Shown here one piece after another: positions 1 to 10,300 of a stretch of 49,028 bases of DNA; within the stretch, counting starts at the first letter, position 1; every line of letters begins with the position of its first letter. The stretch is from the NCBI GenBank assembly GCA_024195585.1, contig SWBL01000364.1:1-49028 (forward strand), read 5' to 3'. Under the pieces are notes generated by a model that was not told the DNA's origin, did not search any database, and worked only from the letters and a program-made list of their open reading frames with translations. Source of the stretch: Aureobasidium sp. EXF-3400 (lineage: Eukaryota; Ascomycota; Dothideomycetes; Dothideales; Saccotheciaceae). A program made the position numbers and the translations under genes.

Positions 1-880
1 TAGCTTTATAGGGCTAAGCTGGTAGATCTCCCTCGCTGCTGCCAAGATGATTCAAATAGGCAAGGGAAAGATGCACCCTCTGACTCGGCTAACGTCGATG
101 TCGGCTGAGAAACGTAGACTGACAGACATCCCAAGGGAGAGAGTTTAATAGCGCAAAGCGGCATAGATGTCCGCATTACAGGGCCAAGGAATATGTATGT
201 TATAGCATCTACATTGGAGTGTGATCAGAGACGGCGGTCCTGTTTACCTGCCTAGATACATATGATAAGTGGATACTATCATGCCGTCAACAAGCAGAAA
301 CAGCGGAAAACTTGCTCGTTATGCCCGTTCACGAGCGGAGTAACTAAAGGTCTCTTAGAGGTGCCAAGTAGAAAGGATTCCCTTTAGCATATCTTCGACC
401 TCGGAAACATATATAATACTACCCAATAAGGAAGAAGCAATTGGCGGCAGACGCTTTTGCCTAGAGTACAATGTACCTTAAGTTTTACGCTACTATAAGA
501 CGCTATCCGAACAAGTAAGGTGTAAAGAGGGGCTAGTGGTCCTCGGAAGGAATGGGTGATTCTTTCTACATTGGGCCAAGATTAGTGGCCTTAGAGCTGA
601 CTCCGATCATCGTCTCCATCCCTATTGCATACGACCCATATTCGTGCCTCCCATCGTATACCGCTAACGCGTTAGGCTTGCATGAATTAGCGTTGACTCC
701 TTCGTTTTGCTTTCCCCTCTTTTCATAGGCTTCCAATACTGGAAGGATCCCGAATTAGCCCGCAAAGAGCGACTTCGACATATAAAGACAACCTTGTTCT
801 TCCTCTGTCTCAACTCATCTCTTTGCTCTTTGTCTGCTAGAGCATCATCCAAGGCCTTTACGCTGCTTTGCAAAAACAAG
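1..880. other. Intergenic, no gene seen
   Basis: All frames carry frequent stops and nothing resembles a conserved protein. Short open stretches after 660 are the leader of the broken gene starting at 881, including a pyrimidine-rich run near 795-835. No telomeric repeat array is present at the window edge. Confidence 0.6.
779..787 (+). promoter_or_regulatory. TATA-like box upstream of the 881 gene
   Basis: An ATATAAAG sequence lies about 100 bases before the ATG at 881 and is followed by a CT-rich stretch, a common fungal core-promoter layout. It suggests that the broken secreted-protein gene once had its own promoter. Confidence 0.4.
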
Positions 881-1764
881 ATGTCACGCTTTACTTCTGT
901 ATATCTGCTCTGCCTTTGCCTCTGTTTTACCTTATTCTCCTCTCTCTCACTTTGTGCTCCATATACCACAGCACTGTCCAAGCGGGACAGTGCGCTATGG
1001 ACTCTATGGAACAGTATTCCAGGATCCTAGAAGGCTGGGGGCGACTCGGCAACTATGTTTAACATCGACCCTGCTTCTCCTGGCATGTGGGGGATCACAT
1101 ACATGTATGGGTGCTCAGGCATTATGATCACCGATGTGGCCCAGAGCGCAGTCGTTATAGGTCACCTTCAGCAGGTAAGAAGAACTCACAAATGCAGCTC
1201 TACATGCTAGAATAGGCAACAAAGGCTAATGCATCATCCCTCTTTCAAGGCAAGCGGCACGGGTTGCATCAACATAAGTACACATATCCTAGTGTTGATA
1301 AGAGTACGGTGTACGGCCGAGCTGCCTATTACACTGCAACACTCTTAACAGCCAACATCGTGGGGCGCTGACTGATGTTATACAGATGACCCAACATCAG
1401 TAAACAACTGGATTCAAAAGCTCCGGCTAGCTACTGATGCAGTATGTAATGTAGCACCAACGTGGGAGAGGTACATCTAGTGACTAACATGGATGACCAG
1501 TTTGATCCCTCATCATCCACTACTGTTGATCTACTCTACGACGATACGCAGGGTAACAGTCGAGGTCTGGAGCTTATAAAAACTTGGCTGCAAACCGAGT
1601 GGGGTTATCCAGGAACGATTGGAGTGCAGCCTTACCCAGCTAGTAGTGGTACTGGTGAACCCGACAGGAATAGCCTACGGGGCCTAGCAGCCGTACAGGT
1701 AGGTGCTCACATGCATACACTCACGCATATATCCTGCTACCACTTTGGGTGTGCAACACCTTAG
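881..1764 (+). pseudogene. Broken gene for a small secreted fungal protein
   Basis: The ATG at 881 opens a classic signal peptide (hydrophobic Leu/Cys/Phe-rich core, residues about 5-25) followed by a Lys-Arg dibasic site that Kex2 could cut. The frame then meets TAG at 1028-1030, yet continues open in the same frame to a GTAAGA donor at 1175, through a stretch containing the motif YGCSGIMITD. A second conserved-looking block (about 1387-1700) is split by a frameshift near 1460-1470: residues up to NVAPTWE read in one frame and HLVTNMDDQFDP onward in another. It resembles a family of secreted hypothetical fungal proteins that I cannot name. The in-frame TAG is one C-to-T change from CAG. The middle exon (from about 1250) is not resolved. 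I infer a decayed secreted, effector-like gene; an unrecognised exon structure could explain part of the damage. Confidence 0.5.
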
Positions 1765-2249
1765 GCAAAGCTAACATGCCGTCAACATAGTGGATACCTG
1801 GTCAGCCTGGCACCCTTACTAGGTACTTTAACATGGAGGAGCCTCTTAAAACCCCTTCTACATAGGAAGACAATACTAGGGTTTGCAATACACACAACGG
1901 GTACGGGTGATGGCTATGGGCGAATCAACCATTATTGATCTGGCAGAAGCCATATGTAATCAGAGTCGACTAGTCAGACTCCATGTTAGAGCGGTGGAAC
2001 ATCGGCCTTATGTCCAGTGACGTATTTATTTTGCGCGCGTATGTAATCAAGAAGCGGGGACACTGTTAGTTACGCCGAGAAATCTCATGACCTTTGTCCC
2101 CAACCCATCATCTATCCCCCTCGCTTCTTTTATTGCTATCCTCCATTCTTGCTACTTCCCTTCCTTATGTGCAACGTCCTATATGAGTTGATACTGTACC
2201 CTCTACATACATTATCCAACAGTTCACTACCACCGGCAATCTGCTTGCT
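1765..2249. other. Intergenic, no gene seen
   Basis: There is no conserved open frame. The last 150 bases before 2250 are pyrimidine-rich and probably serve as the promoter and leader of the F-box gene. Confidence 0.5.
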
Positions 2250-4327
2250 ATGTCGTCACATGCACCGCTTCCGACAGACGTCTTGCTGATAATCTGTGGG
2301 CACTTGGGCGAGAGAGATGTAGAAAGCGTCATCACTTTTGCTCTCGTCTGCAAAGAATGGGAGGGGATTGCAAGAACACTTCTACACCAGAGTATCAGCT
2401 TTGTTGTGACTTCGCAGGCCGAACTTGCAGAGGACGTTAAGAAATGCAATTCGCGCTTAGAACGCACTGCTAGCTTCAAATATGTTCGTCGCCTTGAGAT
2501 TGCTGGTCCTGGGTTCGTATACGGAGGGTGGGAGTGCCCCATAGCAGATGCTTTGCGCTGACAGTAGATAGCCCTTACAAAGTTCAAGGTCACGGCAGCC
2601 ATCCCGACCCTGGATGGCGATTTGTCCCTGTACAGAATGATCCTGACGAGACGCTGGACGCAATTAGATCGAATGGAAGACATCCCTTTTCTCTACATCT
2701 CGAACACCGGATCGGACGGATCAGAAGATGGGAGACAGTACATGAGGACTCCTGGCATCCTCTTGCCTCATTAATTGCCCAGCTGCCAGGGTTGACAGAC
2801 GTGGTGTACAACTGTGCGAGTACAGTACCTCTCTGCATCCTTTCAGTGCTACGCCAGCATCAGTGTAGATTGCATGTGAATACCTTTAGGGTTCCCGCGC
2901 TCTCTGAGACACTGAGTACTGAGTTCATGCAGCTTGTCACTTCGCCTTGCCTCTACTCAGTACGTGCAGCATATCTACCCACAGACGCCAACCTAGCCGT
3001 TCCGGGGACCGAGTCTTACTATGACGAGGAGGCCCTCATGCGTCTTGTTGCTGGGCTAACGCCTAACCTAAAGAAGATGACCATAGTCCGGAAAGCTGGG
3101 GGGACGATACCTGTAGGGACCCAAATGCCGCCATGGACCGGATTCAGGGTGGTTGGAGCAGTTTTACCAGCGTTTGCACGTGGTTCTCTATGGAAATTAG
3201 CGCTACTGCACGAAACTATCATAGGTTTGGGAAACATCGAGGCATGGAGTAGGCATACCGACTTTCGGGCCTTGGCCGTGCTAAAATTATCAGCCCCCAC
3301 ATCTACAGAGGCCTTAGACTTCCTAGCAACGATGAACTTGTCGAGTCTGAAAACACTCTGGATTGTAGTACATAAGAACATCACGCGTACAGACGATGCT
3401 TTCGAGGCCACCAATCGGCTCCTTCTAGCCATCCCACCGTTGTTTGAGCTTCGCCTGGAACGAGCTGTCCAAACACTTCCACTGGTCCAAATCGTCGGAC
3501 ACCATGGAAGCGCACTGCGGAATCTATCCCTCTTGCCCTCGAAGGAACACACCACATATCGTTCAGCGTGGTCAGAGTACTATGTACAAACCTGGACGCT
3601 ACTAGTAGGGCTACGCCGGTGCTGCCCCCAGCTTGAGTACTTGGCCATTAGCATTCGCCGCACAAAAGGTAGTAGTGCAGAGGTTAAGGGGTATCGAATG
3701 TTAGGGTCTCTGCCAAGGCTATCTCATCTGGACCTGACTCTAGATGCATCTGACTACTCAGTCCTATGGTCGTGGGAGGCCTCGCATAACGATGGTGGGA
3801 GGGTGACAAGAAGCTGGCCAGATCCTCCTACCGACTCATCATTCGATGACTTCGATCAGCAGATATACCCTCAAACATTCATAGGGTCTGGGCCCCAGGC
3901 ACGTAACGGGCATATCCGCCATACGCTCATCAATTGCGCTATCGACGAACGTCTAGCTCGAGCTATTGGTAAAGAGATCTTGGCAGGGCGTCAAGGAAGC
4001 TATACCCGGCTGAAAAGCGTGCAAATACAGCCAGTAGGAGGAGGGGAGTTCACATCTCAGGTGGCAGTACCATTCACTCTGGCGACTGTCATTGACGAGA
4101 TCAGCCGATCGTGGGTGATAACGTGTAACTATGATGACGAAAAGGAAGACAAGATGGCACTGAGGGAAATAAAGACACATCATAGTCCACAGATGAGATA
4201 TGGGCCCTGGAGTAATGAAGGGCTAGAGGAGCCAGCGATGTCAGTATTCCGACAAGTGTGGCCTGATGATGGGGAAGGAGATTGGCGACGTGAGTGGCAT
4301 AGTTATCCGCTTAGTAGCATTCCATGA
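2250..4327 (+). CDS. F-box domain protein with a frame break near the N-terminus
   Basis: The ATG at 2250 begins an F-box (residues about 6-45: LPTDVLLIICGHL, then FALVCKEWEGIAR), the segment that normally binds Skp1 in SCF ubiquitin ligases. The remaining roughly 590 residues, in another frame from about 2530 to 4327, are rich in leucine and resemble the degenerate repeat region of fungal F-box proteins (for example HPLASLIAQLPGLTDVVY). The two frames must be joined. One solution is an intron at 2513-2571 (donor GTTCGT, branch GCTGAC, acceptor GATAG), which gives 672 residues in phase. Otherwise a real frameshift has broken the gene. The substrate is unknown, and F-box families expand and decay often in fungal accessory regions. 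The stretch from 2572 to 4327 has no stop, which argues for recent function. Confidence 0.6.
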
Positions 4328-4621
4328 TGAAGGATAAGACATTGGAGGAAAGCATCTAAGACCCTAGCTACAATGTCATCAATGAATGTCCTAACTGATA
4401 GATTGGTTGGTCTTTTACTGAAAGATCAATCGAATCCAGTATGGCGGGGTCGTTTGGCACGCCCGAGATAATTATTTTACACTTGAAACACCTCCCCCCC
4501 GGAAGACCCATCTTCTATCTTACTGGGAAACAGCCAGATGTCCATGTAGTACTGAGAGTTTAAAGTCCATACAATGCGACAAGATTCGCGCCATTCAGAA
4601 ATTCTATAAAAGCATTAGGTA

Positions 4622-5054
4622 GGTAGATATTGTAGTCTGTACTTTGCCATCATGGTTTTAAAGTTCGCCAAGAACTGTGCCTGCGACAATGCGCCTGAAA
4701 TTGCAGTCAAGGTCACCTTAGCTAATAGTTGGTTGGTTGGTTGGTTGGTTGGTTGGTTGATTCTTGTATTTAGCTAATAGATTGGTCGGTTGCACTACAA
4801 CCCGTCCGAAAAGGGTTTCGCAGGGTTATGTTTTGGGCGCTTGGCGAGGTGAAAGTGAAGTTGAACCCGTAGTAGAACCCCGATTCTGTAAGTCACGCCG
4901 ACATGGTCTAATATTTATTATACTGTTCCAGAATAGAGAGATTGGCTGTAAGAATCGATCGCACCACTCAAAACTCAAGTGTAAGTTGTTTATAGATAGA
5001 TATTGTCGCCCAAACATCGTCAGCGCAAGTGTCGAAGTTCGCCAAGAACCGCGC
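4622..5054. repeat. Pair of diverged direct repeats
   Basis: The segment at 4622-4680 is partly repeated at 4995-5054. Both copies carry AGATATTGT followed 36-37 bases later by AAGTTCGCCAAGAAC. Bases between the anchors differ, so the copies are old or selectively conserved. Their relation to the neighbouring helicase unit is unknown. Confidence 0.5.
4729..4759. repeat. GGTT tetranucleotide microsatellite
   Basis: More than seven uninterrupted TTGG/GGTT units. The flanks share TTAGCTAATAG on both sides (4718-4728 and 4770-4780), so the array may sit inside a small duplicated segment. It is not a telomeric repeat of the TTAGGG type. Confidence 0.85.
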
Positions 5055-5144
5055 GCGCAGCTTTCCCACCAAGCTTGTACAGGTGTACAAGGTTGCCCTG
5101 ACACCATGGATATCTACGAGACAATAAATGTAACACTCTACAGA

Positions 5145-6773
5145 CTATACAGCAATCTCTTCATTTTCTTCATCAGATGAATCTTGAACCATACGTAGCA
5201 AGCGATTGGATTTTTGCAAGTGAGGGGCTGGATGTTCAACGGGCCCATCGCTTTTTTGACTCAGGGCCGCTTTCTCACTGCCAAACGTATGTTTGCTGAC
5301 CTGCTCCAGACCAGCCACAGAAGGTACAAGATCAGCTTTCAAACAGGCTAGGGCACGAAGAGCATAGTCGCGACATGAGTCGCAACAATTTCGGACAAGC
5401 TGAGTTGACGATGTGCCGTGTTTCTCAAAATATGCATGGATCTCGGCAAATTTGGCGAACATCCGTGCGAACTCAGGACCATCACAAATCGGCGTCTTGC
5501 TAGGAGCATTGACTAGTGCTCCATCTGCGTTGTCTAAACTGCTCAACGGTATGTCGTCTAGTAGCTGCGACAGGTAGGTACCAGGAGACTCTTCAAGTGG
5601 AGTCACCGGCTCGATGATTCGATGGCCACGGACTTTTTTCACCCGAGTCTTGCCATCCCGACTTTGAAGACCAGTGTTCTGATCGTTCATCTCACCACTC
5701 GGCTCTGATTCCGAATGTACAGTGGTTGGATCACCGCTCTCCACACGCTTTCTCTTCCGAGAGCTATCTTTCGCCCGAGCAGTAGGGAATGGCTGCTGCT
5801 GCGATGTTGTCGGAACCACAGGCATCAACTCCAGCACGTCTTCCCGGATACCAGAAGCCGTTGTGCTCAAAGTGCCGTTGAAGAATTTAACGTCTTCTGG
5901 AATGAGCTTCCAGGTCTTCAAGATTCGGGTTCGAGGAGGACGGTTCGCAGGGTCGAGACGTCTTTCAATAGCACTACGCCAACCGATCACGGCTTGTTGC
6001 TGATCGGTGATGTTTGCACTAGTGATAGCCACTTCGCTAAGCATTCTTTTGGACAGGTCTTTGACAGACTCGGCAGGTCTCATGGAGGAGGGAATGTTGT
6101 CAAACCAGTCGTCACCCCACTTCTCGGCAATGGATTGCTGGTGGGTGTCTTTGGACCACTGAGCAGAGGTGCCAACAACGACCATCACTTTGACTACTTT
6201 GTGATTAGGAACACTCTCGATAAAAGCTTGTTCGTTCCGGAGGTTAGGATCGGGATGAGTGTCCCACAGGTTGTTGATTTTCACCCATCGCCAGATATAT
6301 GCAGCTTGTACACTAGCACTCTCCGCATGGTCAGCTGCGGCAGCAAGCAGGTCACTCGCCGCTTGGATAGGAGAGACATCGGGTCCAGGGTTGTTCAGAT
6401 AATCCCACAACGAGACGTTTGGATCATCTGGAAGTTTCTGACAACGGAGTTCGCTCTCAACGTCGGCAGGCGACATCATCTGGAGCCGGGCTTCGATTTC
6501 TCCAGCATCCGCTCTAGCCCGAAGGGATTGATTCTGGCGCTGAATTTGAGACGGTGTCGGAGCGACCGGCCCAGCCACCACTTCGGTACCAGCAGATGTA
6601 GAGGACCGCGGTGCGAAAGACATTGCCGAGGACATATTTGCATTGTCACGGACAACATGGTGGCGCTGCGGGGAAGCGACATCGCTCAAGCCATCTGTAG
6701 TCGCTGCAGCAGTGGTAGACTTTGGTCCAAGTCGATAGACAACACGTGTGCGGACACTCTTTGCGCCCGCCAT
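5145..6773 (-). CDS. Hypothetical protein, divergent partner of the helicase element
   Basis: An intact, intronless 542-residue frame from the ATG at 6773. I do not recognise a named domain. Visible features are a Ser/Thr/Ala-rich N-terminal third, a central block with compact motifs (YIWRWVKINNLWDTHP at about residues 160-175, then KWGDDWFDNIP), a basic nuclear-localisation-like cluster RKRKRV (about 339-344) and a second one (TRVKKVRGHR), a small Cys motif NCCDSC (about 462-467), and an acidic tail (SSDEENEEI). Together these suggest a nuclear protein. It is transcribed away from the large helicase frame across a 577-base gap holding a GA microsatellite, which suggests a shared two-way promoter and membership in one element. 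Unlike its partner it has no nonsense codon. Function unknown. Confidence 0.7.
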   Translation of the reverse strand: MAGAKSVRTRVVYRLGPKSTTAAATTDGLSDVASPQRHHVVRDNANMSSAMSFAPRSSTSAGTEVVAGPVAPTPSQIQRQNQSLRARADAGEIEARLQMMSPADVESELRCQKLPDDPNVSLWDYLNNPGPDVSPIQAASDLLAAAADHAESASVQAAYIWRWVKINNLWDTHPDPNLRNEQAFIESVPNHKVVKVMVVVGTSAQWSKDTHQQSIAEKWGDDWFDNIPSSMRPAESVKDLSKRMLSEVAITSANITDQQQAVIGWRSAIERRLDPANRPPRTRILKTWKLIPEDVKFFNGTLSTTASGIREDVLELMPVVPTTSQQQPFPTARAKDSSRKRKRVESGDPTTVHSESEPSGEMNDQNTGLQSRDGKTRVKKVRGHRIIEPVTPLEESPGTYLSQLLDDIPLSSLDNADGALVNAPSKTPICDGPEFARMFAKFAEIHAYFEKHGTSSTQLVRNCCDSCRDYALRALACLKADLVPSVAGLEQVSKHTFGSEKAALSQKSDGPVEHPAPHLQKSNRLLRMVQDSSDEENEEIAV

Positions 6774-6941
6774 TGTTAAACTTGGAGTGACGACTATAAT
6801 TCGGTTCTTTGACGAGCTTATCTGTAGCTACAGATAAGTTCCCCACCCGTGAGCAAGAGAAAAATCGCGCAAAAGAGAAAAAAGCAAGGTAGGAAGATAA
6901 GAAATGGAAGGTAAAGAAAAGCAAGAAGAGATAGAGAGAGA

Positions 6942-7007
<66 letters not shown>

Positions 7008-7350
7008 AGTGCGCTAAACTAAATTCTAAAAGAATGCAGAGGATGGCGGGGAATCGGAAAGCATATATATTGACTTCGACAAGGGTGGGGATAATCCAGG
7101 CTTGGCCCTGCGCGTCCCCACTGGACAAGCCCACATTCCGCTAAACCAGTTTTAACGAGCACTGCGACTTAGTACATACTCATTAGCATACAGCAGAGAG
7201 AGAGGTCACGCATGTAGATCTCGCATTACAGGTTGATAAGAAAAACTAGAAGAGGCGCAAGACACACTAGTCCCCATTGAGTAATCATGTTCCGCTTTTT
7301 TCCCACTGCTTACTTCATCTTTGCTCACTTCCAATCAAACGAACGGTCGA
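6774..7350. promoter_or_regulatory. Divergent promoter region of the two-gene unit
   Basis: This gap separates the start of the 542-residue gene (minus strand) from the ATG at 7351 of the helicase frame (plus strand). It contains a long GA/CT microsatellite. CT-rich tracts are frequent in fungal promoters, so the gap probably drives both genes; this is inference from layout. Confidence 0.5.
6932..7002. repeat. GA dinucleotide microsatellite
   Basis: About 35 GA units with one interruption (GTGAGA near 6947) in the shared upstream region of the two divergent genes. Length variation here could alter expression of both. Confidence 0.9.
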
Positions 7351-10300
7351 ATGCAACAGAAGATATCAACAGAGAAAGTGAGACGCACCCAAAGATTGCT
7401 AGCTATGGAATTCGTATTTCGGCTCTCCGACAACGCGTCGAACGACACCCCCATTACGCTACCACAGCAAGACGACGCGTCCAACACCGAAAGACGCGTC
7501 CAAGAAATTGTTTCCAAGCTCGTGTATCTTCCAGAGCACAAGGCGCTTGTGTGTCAAGAGCACGGGTACGCCATCGAAGGTGTGAAGGGACATCTGCAGA
7601 GAGAGCACAAGACTTCCGACAGCGACGTGGTCAAGGCCGTCATTCAACACTACAGCAGCTATGAAGTTGCAAGAGTGGACGATATCGGGCCCCCCGAAGC
7701 AGGACAGGCAGCCATCGAGTGTCTACTCGCTCCGGTCCGTGGTTTTAGCTGCGCGTACAGGATCCAGCAAGACCGCACCGACCACGCTCACGATGCCGAA
7801 AGGAGCGAAGCAGAGCCATGTGGCCACATCTCTACCAACCGAAAGAAGATTGGCAAACACTGCCGGGAATTACACGGCTGGAAGTGGACAAAAGCAGACC
7901 GTGAGTGCTGGACAGAGGTCTACGTCCAGGCATTCTCGGTCATTGGTGGACACCAGAAATGGTTCATCGTCAAGACTCCCGATCAGGCAGCCAGGGAAGC
8001 GGCCAGCATTCGCGAATCTCTACCCCAAACCAAGCAGAACCAGTTCGACAGCATCAAAGGCGACTTCCAGAAGTTGAAGGAGCAACACCAAAAAGAGCAG
8101 GAGATACTGTTAGACAAGGTGGAGAAGTGCGAGAACACCGGATGGTGGAACAAGACAAGATGGAGAGAGCATCTTCAGAAGTGCAATCTGATCCATCTGT
8201 CGTGGGTTGGCCGACTGCCCGGGAAGGACGAAGAGGCAATGCTCAAGGTAGCAACAGTGGTAGAGATGATGGTCAAGAGAGGTGTCTCAGGACTGAACTC
8301 GATGCCAGAAGGTCTGCGACGTTGGCTACGAAGTGCAGAGATGCACAAACCAGATGTGAGACCGCTCGCCCGATTGCAGAACTCCGAGAGTCAAGAACGG
8401 TACACTAGATACTGGATACGGATGATCTGTTATTGTCTACGAGTCTGGAGCACTCGCGATAACAACAACGAAGCTGCAGATGGTGAAGTGGACAGCGATG
8501 ACAACAATCACCACGACACGGAAAGCGACAGCGACGAGACCAACGACGAAGACGATCCCCACGCAGAACCGCAACACGGCGAACGCTTACAACGACGACG
8601 GCAAGCACAAGATTAGATGTACGATGCCCGCAGACTCTTCCCATGGAACGACCAACTGGAAAGCGCGATACAAAAAGTCTGGACATCGGTCATCTACGAG
8701 GGAGACACATCATCAGTAGAAGACGATCAAATCACGGCGATGGTGGAACTTTGCAAGGTGTTGTTGTTCAGAAAAGTCTGGAACGACCGCTTCGACAGCG
8801 CTGTAATCCACTTCATGGCCGTCATGGGTATCGACGAGACGAACGCACGGTTGCGCGATGGCAACGACTACTCTTACATGATAGCCGGACTCGTGTACGT
8901 GTCCAGGCTCGTGGCCGCCGAGGCTTTGCTCCCGTCGCTCGAGCGCGAGAACCAAGGAGAGGCCGAGTTCGAAGCGTTTCTCGAGCAGAGAAAAGAGTTC
9001 TTCGCCGACGGATCGATGAGCGTGATGGCAGAGATGTTAAGCTTGCTAGCGTACGGAAAGAAGATTGCCAAAAACTTCCACGCCTAAGGAAAACTGCACT
9101 AGACCCGCGACGGAGCAGGCGTTGCTCTCGGCAGCATCGAATTCACAGTGTACAACTTCAAGTCCATGGCACGCTCGGCTCTGGATGACTGCGAGGACTA
9201 CATGTGGCGGGATCTCATGTGGGCCGGCCGGAAGGAAGACCGCTTCGTGTTGGATCTCGATAGCATCGTCGATGACATGACGGTGAAGAAGAGAGGCTAG
9301 TACTTTGGTGCAGACCCGAACCAGGATCTCGAAGCCCGAGGTCTGGACTGGATGCTGAAGAGGATGCTAGACTCGAAGCACGGCAAGAAGATGCGTAGCA
9401 GCAGAGATGGCCAGTGGCAGTCGAGACTGGTGGCCGACCATCTCCGAAGAGTGGACAAGTTCAGAGAGCTCTTCTTGTTCTGCGTACACGTCTTAAGCGG
9501 ACAACCCGCAAGAGGTACCGAGATCACTAGTCTACGGTTCCGCAACGGGGTGGCCAACCACCGCAATGTCTTCGTCTTGGACGGTAGAGTGATGACGGTG
9601 ACGAGCTACCACAAGTCACAGGCAATGCTCGACATGCCGAAGATGGTGCCGCGCTTCTTGCCATGGAGATTGGGCCAGATTGCAGTCATTTATCTCACCC
9701 ACGTACGAGTGTTCGCCGAGTTGCTGTCCGTACAGGTCCAGTACGGTCAAGGATGGAGCGACTACATCTGGGCGGATTCCAACGGTCCATGGGAGACGCA
9801 GAAGCTCACCGACACGATGAAACGAGAGACGGCCAAACGACTAAAGGTGAAGCTACACACTCAGAACTACAGACACGCCGCCGTCTTTCTCGGCAGAAGA
9901 TTCGTCGGTCCAAGGTTTGCTAAAGGCTACAGAGAAGAGGCCGAGGATCCCGAAGAAGCCCAAGCAGGCGACGACGATATCGAGGAAGAGGGCAATGCTA
10001 TCGAGCTCCAGAAAGCCGGCGGTTTCAGCACCGGAGCCGGCAGATATGCAGTCAGAGCCGACATCTTGAAGTATCTCAACCAGGAGTCGATCGACATCTT
10101 CGGCGATCTTAGCGAGGTCTGGCACGAGTTTCTAGAGCTCGACCACAGAGATCCGAAGAGAAAACGAAGAGCGGAACCCGAGTGCGATAAGGGTGGTAAC
10201 GACGACAATGACGACGGGATGCAGAACGTCGATTTTGGGGGTTTGAGAAAGGAAAGATTGCTCAAGAGACTGCCGGCATCAAGGAGAGGAGCAGCCGCCG

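Larger units (their letters stand above)
4328..5144. other. Intergenic with simple and diverged repeats
   Basis: No gene is supported. The region holds a GGTT tandem array (4729-4759) and two diverged direct copies of a stretch sharing AGATATTGT and, 36-37 bases later, AAGTTCGCCAAGAAC (4625-4680 and 4998-5054). It is the left flank of the helicase unit; no terminal inverted repeat could be matched by eye to the right flank. Confidence 0.5.

Noticed and set aside
4729..4759. GGTT array as telomeric repeat
   Set aside because: The unit is not TTAGGG-like, the array is very short and internal.
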